Positions 1-5,457 of a stretch of DNA of 11,085 nt are shown piece by piece. Source of the DNA: CAZZCN01 sp964652975 (lineage in GTDB: Bacteria; Bacillota; Clostridia; Saccharofermentanales; UBA5734); the NCBI GenBank assembly GCA_964652975.1, contig CAZZCN010000087.1, forward strand, positions 1 to 11,085, given 5' to 3'. The notes beneath the pieces are model-generated. The model saw nothing but the letters and a program-made list of their open reading frames with translations, had not been told where the DNA came from and made no database searches. The position numbers and the translations under genes are program-made. The stretch's first letter is position 1. Each line of letters starts with the position of its first letter.

Positions 1-491
1 TAGCGTTTTGAATTAAGTTATATAATACATGTGTCATCAAAACGCATTCGGCAAATTATTTATTAGTATTTTCAATTATATAACATAAATAAGTTTGCTA
101 TAATAAAATAATGTCATTTTAATTATATGTTTCATTTAATTTTGACCATTATGTTCTTTATCATAAATGATTATAGACTTTTTCTTGGTTTATGAAAAGT
201 AAATTTTATCCTATTACACGAACTTTATGCAAAATAACGAATTTTCGTAATCATTTCTTAATATATACTTAAATAATGTATAATTTGGTACTATTTATTC
301 ACATTTTTGTTAATTTTTATCAATTCATTATAAGTATTTATTGATATTTTATCATTTAATATTTTGATTGTCAAATTAATTGGCTTCAGGGCGTCTAAAT
401 CTATTGCACAATAGTACTTTTTATAATATACTACGAAATATGATTTTTTACATTTTAACGCATCCAAATTAATTAAAAGGAGCATATAATT
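1..491. other. AT-rich intergenic leader, no gene seen
   Basis: I find no convincing gene here. The stretch is very AT-rich. It starts with an inverted repeat (GCGTTTTGA at 3-11, TCAAAACGC at 37-45, 25-nt loop) that could be the end of an upstream transcription unit or an operator; no clear T-tract follows it. TATAAT hexamers occur at 279-284 and 422-427, without a good TTGACA at 17 bp. An imperfect dyad lies at 307-323. The strand opposite is open for about 100 codons, but that frame runs into the acyl-CoA dehydrogenase gene and gives low-complexity K/Y/I/N-rich sequence, so I do not call it. Confidence 0.6.
279..323 (+). promoter_or_regulatory. Candidate promoter with Rex-like dyad
   Basis: TATAAT at 279-284 is followed about 23 bp later by TTGTTAA-TTT-TTATCAA (307-323). 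This resembles the Rex redox-repressor operator (TTGTTAA-N4-TTAACAA), but has one mismatch in the right arm and a 3-nt rather than 4-nt spacer. Butyryl-CoA dehydrogenase genes are commonly Rex targets in Clostridia, which is the only reason to note it. The -35 region is poor, and the region is so AT-rich that chance is a serious alternative. Confidence 0.2.
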
Positions 492-1649
492 ATGAATTAT
501 TTTTTGACCGAAGAGCAGACAATGATCAAGGAAATAGCCGCAAAGATAGCGGACGAGAAGATCAGACCCGTAGCAATCAAATATGACGAAGAAGGCATTT
601 TCCCGCATGATATTTTAAAGGTTCTTGCTGATTCAGATCTTTCAGGGGTCTACATAGAGGAAGAATACGGCGGACTTGGAGGCGGTATTTTCGAGATGTC
701 TCTGGTAGTTGAAGAGCTCAGCCGTGCATGTGGTGGAATCGCACTTGCATATGCAGGTACAGGACTTGGAACATTCCCGATAATTCTTTTTGGATCCAAG
801 GAGCAAAAGAGCAAATATCTTCCCGATATCGCATCAGGAAAGCATATTGCCGCTTTCGGACTTACAGAAGCGAATGCCGGCAGCGACGCCTCAGGAATCA
901 GGACAACAGCTGTTCTGGACGGTGACGAATATGTGCTTAACGGTACAAAGCAGTGGATAACCAACGGCGGTGAGGCTCATGTATATACTGTAATAGCATG
1001 CACCGACAGATCAAAGGGAGCCAGAGGTTTTTCGGCTTTTATAGTTGAGAAAGGCACACCCGGATTTTCTTTCGGCAAGAAGGAAGACAAAATGGGTATC
1101 AGAGCATCCTGCACTGTGGAACTTGTCTTCGAAAATTGCAGGATTCCTAAGGAAAATCTTCTTTCCAGCGAAGGCATGGGATTTATTGTAGCTATGAAAA
1201 CTCTTGACAGGACAAGACCGGGGGTTGCAGCACAGGCTCTCGGAATAGCTACCGGGGCACTTAATGAAGCACTCAAATATTCCAAGGAGAGAAGCCAGTT
1301 CGGAACAACAATTTCATCTTTCCAGGCAGTCCAGCACATTCTGGCCGACATGGCGATTCAGATTGAAGCCTCAAGAGCCCTTATATATTCAACTTGCAGG
1401 TTTATCGATTCAGGTGCCAAGAACATTTCCAAGGAATCTGCCATGTGCAAGGTTCTCGCCTCGGACACCGCAATGAAAGTCACAATCGATGCTGTCCAGG
1501 TCCTTGGTGGATATGGATACATGAAGGAATATCCTGTTGAAAAGATGATGAGGGATGCCAAAATCACACAGATCTACGAAGGCACCAACCAGATACAGAG
1601 GAATATAATCGCGGTCCAGCTTCTGAAGGAATTGTCCGCGAAGAAGTAG
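492..1649 (+). CDS. Acyl-CoA dehydrogenase, short-chain (butyryl-CoA dehydrogenase type)
   Basis: A 385-residue cytoplasmic FAD flavoenzyme that interconverts a short acyl-CoA and its 2-enoyl-CoA, passing electrons to an electron-transfer flavoprotein. Length is typical of the family. The N-terminal helical domain covers about residues 1-118. The family signature GLTEANAGSDASG is at 123-135, followed by WITNGG (155-160), part of the flavin-contacting beta domain. The C-terminal helical domain contains QVLGGYGY and then IYEGTNQIQR; its Glu363 is at the position of the catalytic base in short-chain members. The ATG is set by AAAAGGAG (475-482), 9 nt upstream. The gene stands alone: no etfA/etfB, crotonase or hydroxyacyl-CoA dehydrogenase adjoins it in the window, so a bcd symbol would be a guess. 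Branched-chain acyl-CoA is an alternative substrate. Sampled lines are about 43-55% G+C, clearly higher than the genes to its right. Confidence 0.95.
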   Translation: MNYFLTEEQTMIKEIAAKIADEKIRPVAIKYDEEGIFPHDILKVLADSDLSGVYIEEEYGGLGGGIFEMSLVVEELSRACGGIALAYAGTGLGTFPIILFGSKEQKSKYLPDIASGKHIAAFGLTEANAGSDASGIRTTAVLDGDEYVLNGTKQWITNGGEAHVYTVIACTDRSKGARGFSAFIVEKGTPGFSFGKKEDKMGIRASCTVELVFENCRIPKENLLSSEGMGFIVAMKTLDRTRPGVAAQALGIATGALNEALKYSKERSQFGTTISSFQAVQHILADMAIQIEASRALIYSTCRFIDSGAKNISKESAMCKVLASDTAMKVTIDAVQVLGGYGYMKEYPVEKMMRDAKITQIYEGTNQIQRNIIAVQLLKELSAKK

Positions 1650-1685
1650 ATTTGAGTCATATTATTCAATAATCATTATGTCAAT

Positions 1686-1723
1686 AAAACAGCTGCAAAT
1701 ATCAAATTTGCAGCTGTTTTTTT
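1686..1723 (+). terminator. Rho-independent terminator of the acyl-CoA dehydrogenase gene
   Basis: A perfect 15-bp stem (1686-1700 with 1706-1720; right arm ATTTGCAGCTGTTTT) with a 5-nt loop, ending in seven T residues (1717-1723). It begins 36 nt after the TAG stop. The left arm begins with AAAAC, so the hairpin could also work for transcripts coming from the right. Confidence 0.93.
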
Positions 1724-1825
1724 AGTTATTCATTTTGTTTTGATTTATGTATTATGCTTAAGCTCATGATGCAAGAAGACAACAGATTCAAATCTAGTAG
1801 CGTTATTTTGCATATTTAGAATCGT

Positions 1826-1937
1826 TTTGTCACATTATTCTCGCTTTATTTGATGGATTTGTAACATTATTCCATATTTTTATCAATTTTTTTGTAACAT
1901 TATTCCGTATATTTTAAATGAATTTGTAACATTATTC
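1826..1937 (+). repeat. Four 15-bp direct repeats at 32-33 bp period, possible transposon end
   Basis: TTTGTAACATTATTC occurs exactly at 1858-1872, 1891-1905 and 1923-1937. A variant, TTTGTCACATTATTC, sits at the outer edge (1826-1840). The start-to-start distances are 32, 33 and 32 bp, about three helical turns, and the spacers are AT-rich and only loosely alike. Regularly spaced subterminal repeats with a slightly different outermost copy beginning TGT are typical of ends bound by multi-site transposases such as the IS21 or Tn7/Tn5053-like groups. If so, the element would extend rightwards from about 1828. No transposase gene is present in the window, so this would be a remnant or one end of a larger unit. 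Binding sites for a regulator are an alternative. Confidence 0.45.
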
Positions 1938-1977
1938 TGTGCAGCTTGTGTTTTTATGTACTTATGTGATTATAATA

Positions 1978-2013
1978 GGGCCTGCTGAATATACTTTAAT
2001 ATTCAGCAGGCCC
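1978..2013 (-). terminator. Hairpin, probable terminator of the propeller-dockerin gene
   Basis: A perfect 15-bp stem (GGGCCTGCTGAATAT at 1978-1992 with its complement at 1999-2013) and a 6-nt loop, lying 27 nt past the minus-strand TAA stop at 2041. It is GC-rich at the base. The run following it on the minus strand (TATTATAATC) is only moderately T-rich, so it could stabilise the transcript end as well as terminate. It may also act from the + strand as a second barrier. Confidence 0.7.
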
Positions 2014-2040
2014 TTTAATAGCAATAATAATTATATTCAA

Positions 2041-5000
2041 TTATCCTTGACTGATCGTAGAAATATTCAGTATATGTTTTTTAACTGCCAACAGATCTGA
2101 GATTGTAACTTTGCCTTCTTTGGATATATCCCCTGCCATTAGAATTGCATCGGTTAATGTTTGTGTTTTTAGCAAGTGCTGCTTTACAGCTGCCAGATCT
2201 GCAACCTTTATATCTCCGTCCCCGTCAACATCTCCGTAAATCACCACGGTGTAAATGTTGCTTGTTGCACCAAACGATAGACTTAGCTTTGCTCCTGTTC
2301 CAACCTTTGCACTACTGCTTGTTATAGCATTGTTGTTTATATCAGTCATATTTAGAGCCAACGCATTGCTGGACAGTCTTCCTGCAAATTGTGCCAGTGT
2401 GTCTCCGGGTTGTACTTTTGTTAAGATATTGTTTGCAGATATGCTGTAATTGACAAACAACTCTCCCAGATCATACCCATATATGACTGCTCCGTTTATC
2501 TGAAATATAGGATAGCCTTCATTATTTGCACCCTCCATATTTAAATTTACAAAGGTGTTATTTATTGGGTAATCAAAGGAGTAAGTATAGGTTCCGCCCG
2601 GTGTGCTGTAACCATTTGTATATGCATCTGTAACAGTAGAACTACCGTTATTTGGCCCCTTTAACAGCGGATTGGATTTTGCCTCTGTAGCGGTATTCCC
2701 CCCTCCAAACACAATTTTATTCGGATAGGTTTTCACATTGGAGTTTTCATCCTTGTTTGCTGTAAACACAATTTTTGATATTGCAACATTTGTTTTTACT
2801 TGCATAGTAATGTCAACAGAAAGCGAAGGTGTTCCGCCAACAGATGCAAACCACACATCATCGTTAATCATTGTAGATGCGGTCCCCCATAAATCGCTTG
2901 ATGCTGTTATCTGCAAATCCGCTTGGGTCAGGCGTCGTTCTGTTAATATCCCCTTTGGTGTTCCATAGAATTTTACTCCGGCAAGTTCTATTGTTCCTCC
3001 AGATTTTGGGTTATAAAATTCTAATCTGATATATTTCGCTACGATTGGTTTATCAAATCCCAATGTCGTCCCTTTACTTGAAGGTTGTATTGGCAAATAG
3101 TTTTCAAGAACCGTCACACCTGCTGCTCCGAAATTCACTCCGTCATTGCTTGCAAATATCTTGTACGCTGTTGGCATTCCTACATAATCTGCCCTTGGAA
3201 TTAAATCAATAGACGAAATACTTCTTTCTGATGCAAATTCAAAATCAAGCTTTGGATGGCTCTCTGATGAATATCCTTCATACCACCAGCCTCCTGATGA
3301 AGAAATCAAGCTGCTTACGAATGAATTTGACCCATAAGTCACTGATTTTGCCGACGCTACCGAAAGCTGCAAATCCCCTTTTTCATCCAAATCATAGCCG
3401 TATATAGCCGCCCCGTTTACCTGAAACTTAGCATAGCCCTGATAATTTGCACCCTCCATATTTAAATTTACAAAGGTGTTATTTATTGGGTAATCAAAGG
3501 AGTAAGTATAGGTTCCGCCCGGTGTGCTGTAACCATTTGTATATGCATCTGTAACAGTAGAACTACCGTTATTTGGCCCCTTTAACAGCGGATTGGATTT
3601 TGCCTCTGTAGCGGTATTCCCCCCTCCAAACACAATTTTATTCGGATAGGTTTTCACATTGGAGTTTTCATCCTTGTTTGCTGTAAACACAATTTTTGAT
3701 ATTGCAACATTTGTTTTTACTTGTATGGTAATGTCAACAGAAAGCGAAGGTGTTCCGCCAACAGATGCAAACCACACATTATCGTTAATCATAGTAGATG
3801 CGGTCCCCCAATAATCGCTTGACGCGGATATTTCCAAATCCTCAACTGTCAACTTTCTCATGACAGGTGTTCTGCTATAAAGAAGTAACGGCGAAGCAAA
3901 AAATTCCACCTTTGTTAGCTGTATAGTATCACCGTTATTATAAGAGTCATAAAATTCTACTCTTAAATATTTTGTTTTTATTGGTGTGGTAAAAGTAATT
4001 TTCGTTCCTGACAATGATGCGGGAATATTTGTGAAGGATTGCACCTCTGTCCAATCAGTAAAATCTGTTCTTGAAAAAACTTTAAATGATTGTGGCATTC
4101 CTACTAAATCTGCACGAGGATTAAACTGAATCGAAGTAAATTCTCTTAACTGTGCCTCATCTATTATTGGTGCCGCCGCAAACCCAACTTTATTATTATT
4201 AAATGTTTCAACATTCGTTCCCCCGAAGAAGATACCCTTGATAGTGTTTCCGTCAATAGCCCAGCCACCGTTTGAAACTCCAATATCATCATAATCCAGC
4301 AAAGGATCCGGGCTAACAACTATACCTAAAGGGTTAAAAGCTCTGCCGTCAGCGCTTACTGCTTTTCTAATAGATGTAGGCCATGTTTCATAATAAGAAC
4401 GATATGCGGCAATATATTGACCATTAACAAATTTTATATCTGCATCCACCATATCTCCAATTTTACATTGGTAAGTAAAATTTTTCGGTATTGCATCCGA
4501 GCTATATGCCAGATGTTGTTCAAAAACCGTAGATCCGTTAACCTTGCCATCAAAATACAACTCCCAACGGTTACTTGCAGCATTCCAAAGCAGCGATGGT
4601 CTTGCCATAGTGCTGACTGTTGCCCCACTGACAGAAATCTCATTATTTTGATATGTCTCACTGTTTGCAAAAGATGGCCAAGTTGCTCCATCTGCTGAAG
4701 TTATTAAAGAAATAGTGTCAATGCCATCAAATCTTGCTGTAGTTAGTGCCATATACCAAGTGCCGTTTTTAATAACAACAGATGGGTCATTGGCGTGTAT
4801 ATAGTTACCGTGGTCAACTACCTTTACCAAGGATGTCCAACCTGTTAACAAGCTGTCGTTGGTAGTTGTGGTAAGATAAACACTATCATTTGTTTCGCCT
4901 GCATTTTGCCAACCGCCAACGAAATTATACCATGTTGAACCCACCTTAACTGGGGAGGTAGCATATAAATTATCACCGGCTATTACTGGATTATTTGCAT

Positions 5001-5250
5001 TATTTGAGAAATTTGTATCGGGTGCAAACTCGAAATCAAGCTTTGGATGGCTTGATGTTGAATATCCTTCATACCACCAGCCTCCTGATGAAGTAATTAA
5101 ACTACTTACATATGAATTTGAGCCATAGGTAACCGACTTAGCAGATAATGCTGCTACTGATTGTTCTTCTATTGCAGATACTGTCACTGGAATCATCATA
5201 GTAACTAATAATACAATTACTAAACTTACACTAATAATTTTTCTTTTCAT
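2041..5250 (-). CDS. Secreted GH43-like propeller protein with discoidin-like modules and C-terminal dockerin
   Basis: A 1069-residue exported protein, probably a glycan-active or glycan-binding component of a cellulosome-like complex. The signal peptide is residues 1-26 (MKRK, hydrophobic core, VSA cleavage site). Next comes the first half of a discoidin (F5/8C) domain (32-76), a five-bladed GH43-like propeller (about 77-368), and the second half of the discoidin domain (369-452). Then follow a ~160-residue discoidin-like module (465-622), an intact discoidin domain (630-763), a near-identical copy of the ~160-residue module (771-928), a short linker domain (930-1003) and a dockerin (1005-1063). 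The ATG is fixed by AGGAGGG at 5257-5263, 6 nt upstream, and by the signal peptide. Propeller motifs include NDPSVV (154-159), ARPSLL (216-221) and DADIKF (269-274). The usual blade-1 Asp-Pro appears as Ser-Pro (99-100), so catalysis is unproven. A 207-bp gap separates it from the hydrolase gene upstream. Confidence 0.88.
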   Translation of the reverse strand: MKRKIISVSLVIVLLVTMMIPVTVSAIEEQSVAALSAKSVTYGSNSYVSSLITSSGGWWYEGYSTSSHPKLDFEFAPDTNFSNNANNPVIAGDNLYATSPVKVGSTWYNFVGGWQNAGETNDSVYLTTTTNDSLLTGWTSLVKVVDHGNYIHANDPSVVIKNGTWYMALTTARFDGIDTISLITSADGATWPSFANSETYQNNEISVSGATVSTMARPSLLWNAASNRWELYFDGKVNGSTVFEQHLAYSSDAIPKNFTYQCKIGDMVDADIKFVNGQYIAAYRSYYETWPTSIRKAVSADGRAFNPLGIVVSPDPLLDYDDIGVSNGGWAIDGNTIKGIFFGGTNVETFNNNKVGFAAAPIIDEAQLREFTSIQFNPRADLVGMPQSFKVFSRTDFTDWTEVQSFTNIPASLSGTKITFTTPIKTKYLRVEFYDSYNNGDTIQLTKVEFFASPLLLYSRTPVMRKLTVEDLEISASSDYWGTASTMINDNVWFASVGGTPSLSVDITIQVKTNVAISKIVFTANKDENSNVKTYPNKIVFGGGNTATEAKSNPLLKGPNNGSSTVTDAYTNGYSTPGGTYTYSFDYPINNTFVNLNMEGANYQGYAKFQVNGAAIYGYDLDEKGDLQLSVASAKSVTYGSNSFVSSLISSSGGWWYEGYSSESHPKLDFEFASERSISSIDLIPRADYVGMPTAYKIFASNDGVNFGAAGVTVLENYLPIQPSSKGTTLGFDKPIVAKYIRLEFYNPKSGGTIELAGVKFYGTPKGILTERRLTQADLQITASSDLWGTASTMINDDVWFASVGGTPSLSVDITMQVKTNVAISKIVFTANKDENSNVKTYPNKIVFGGGNTATEAKSNPLLKGPNNGSSTVTDAYTNGYSTPGGTYTYSFDYPINNTFVNLNMEGANNEGYPIFQINGAVIYGYDLGELFVNYSISANNILTKVQPGDTLAQFAGRLSSNALALNMTDINNNAITSSSAKVGTGAKLSLSFGATSNIYTVVIYGDVDGDGDIKVADLAAVKQHLLKTQTLTDAILMAGDISKEGKVTISDLLAVKKHILNISTISQG
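2062..2238 (-). other. Type I-like dockerin domain
   Basis: Residues 1005-1063 of the protein form two F-hand repeats. The first is GDVDGDGDIKVADL, with Ca-ligand positions D1007, D1009, D1011 and D1018. The second is GDISKEGKVTISDL, with D1041, S1043, E1045, T1049 and D1052. Each is followed by the helix AVKxHxL. The residues that set cohesin choice in known type I dockerins (positions 10-11 of each repeat) are Val-Ala and Ile-Ser, unlike the Ser-Thr pair of Clostridium thermocellum. The second loop is weak in acidic ligands. The role is to dock the enzyme on a cohesin-bearing scaffoldin or cell-surface protein. Confidence 0.88.
2242..2463 (-). other. Small linker domain before the dockerin
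   Basis: Residues 930-1003 start with VNYSISANNILTKVQPGDT and end with SNIYTVVIYGD. Similar ~70-residue domains, with a conserved start (I..N.ltkv.PGdT) and an end merging into IYGDVDGDG, are found directly before dockerins in other clostridial secreted proteins, from general family knowledge. The fold is probably a small beta domain. Its function is unknown; it may present the dockerin. Confidence 0.5.
2467..2940 (-). repeat. Discoidin-like ~160-residue module, copy 2 in this gene
   Basis: Encodes residues 771-928. It matches the module at 3385-3858 at an offset of 921 bp. Positions 2524-2802 are identical to 3445-3723 base for base, 279 bp without a mismatch by my reading, while the flanks diverge. 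The module starts RRLTQADLQITASSD and ends AVIYGYDL. The beta-strand pattern and the ending (VNLNMEG... YGYDL) suggest a jelly-roll related to F5/8C domains. Confidence 0.85.
3232..3363 (-). repeat. N-terminal part of the intact discoidin domain, repeat of 5023-5157
   Basis: Encodes about residues 630-673 (from SAKSVTYGSNSF to KLDFEFA). It is closely repeated at 5023-5157, where the same residues come just before the propeller. Here the sequence continues directly into the strand SISSIDLIPRAD, giving the uninterrupted domain (630-763, DNA 2962-3363). Confidence 0.85.
3385..3858 (-). repeat. Discoidin-like ~160-residue module, copy 1 in this gene
   Basis: Encodes residues 465-622. It is nearly identical in protein and DNA to the module at 2467-2940, and similar to the first module of the 1118-residue protein (10217-10687). 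The differences cluster at both ends of the module. The central part (TANKDENSNVKTYPNKIVFG and onward) is the same even at silent sites. Confidence 0.85.
4147..5022 (-). other. GH43-like five-bladed propeller inserted within a discoidin domain
   Basis: Residues about 77-368. Five blade-like motifs can be seen: ATSPVKVGSTWYNFVGGW (97-114), NDPSVVIKNGTWYMALTT (154-171), ARPSLLWNAASNRWELYFDG (216-235), DADIKFVNGQYIAAYRSY (269-286) and DDIGVSNGGWAIDG (321-334). The pattern of xPSxx...WYM is that of the GH43/GH32/GH117-type propellers, which hydrolyse or bind arabinan, xylan, fructan or related glycans. Asp155, Asp269 and Asp271 are candidate active-site acids. I cannot assign a substrate or prove activity. 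Sialidase-type propellers are less likely, because no Asp-box (SxDxGxTW) is clear. Confidence 0.7.
5023..5157 (-). repeat. First half of the interrupted discoidin domain
   Basis: Encodes residues 32-76, ending KLDFEFA. It matches 3232-3363 with high DNA identity, for example the shared stretch coding SSGGWWYEGYS. The partner half is encoded at 3895-4146 (residues 369-452: REFTSIQFNPRADLVGMP... KVEFFA), on the far side of the propeller. Confidence 0.83.
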
Positions 5251-5284
5251 TTCATTCCCTCCTACAAATAGTTATAATATATAA

Positions 5285-5300
5285 AATTGTTACAATTATA
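5285..5300 (-). promoter_or_regulatory. Candidate -10 box and palindrome upstream of the propeller-dockerin gene
   Basis: On the minus strand TATAAT lies at 5295-5300. It overlaps a perfect 13-bp palindrome, AATTGT-T-ACAATT (5285-5297), that would suit an operator covering the -10 and start point. No good -35 is present at 16-18 bp. The 207-bp spacer shows no strong terminator for the upstream hydrolase gene, so read-through from it is also possible. Confidence 0.3.
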
Positions 5301-5457
5301 ATTTAACATATATATAATATGCTTAAAATAGGCGATTTCGTAAAAAATATAGGGTATTTCTACTACTTTTAGTAATCTTACAATAAATGATATTTCCCAT
5401 ATTAGTTTAAAGTTAATAGCAATTTAATAATTTTTCATAAGCATTCACATTTCTACC

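Larger units (their letters stand above)
1650..2040. other. Convergent intergenic region between acyl-CoA dehydrogenase and the dockerin gene
   Basis: A gene-free 391-bp stretch. It holds, in order, the terminator of the + strand gene, about 100 bp with nothing I can identify (1724-1825), four copies of a 15-bp repeat (1826-1937), and a hairpin that probably ends the minus-strand transcript. It marks the boundary between a core metabolic gene and the secreted-protein locus. Confidence 0.7.

Noticed and set aside
3..45. Hairpin GCGTTTTGA/TCAAAACGC as a definite terminator
   Set aside because: The stem is 9 bp with a 25-nt loop and no T-tract, and no upstream gene is visible, so I only mention it in the leader entry.
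101..120. AATAATGTCA as an inverted partner of the 1826-1937 repeats
   Set aside because: It matches the inverted repeat too poorly and occurs only once in a very AT-rich stretch.
291..608. Open minus-strand frame of about 105 codons upstream of and overlapping the acyl-CoA dehydrogenase start
   Set aside because: Low-complexity K/Y/I/N-rich translation, no ribosome binding site, and the first third is simply the reverse of a certain gene.
1826..1937. CRISPR array
   Set aside because: The repeats are only 15 bp, the spacers are 17-18 bp and partly alike, and no cas genes are present.
4417..4698. Open frames on both strands within the propeller coding region
   Set aside because: They lie fully within a well-supported reading frame, have no ribosome binding sites and show no domain-like sequence.
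2041..5250. Sialidase as the identity of the propeller
   Set aside because: I see no clear SxDxGxTW Asp-boxes or arginine triad; the xPSxx...WYM blade pattern fits the GH43/GH117-like group better.
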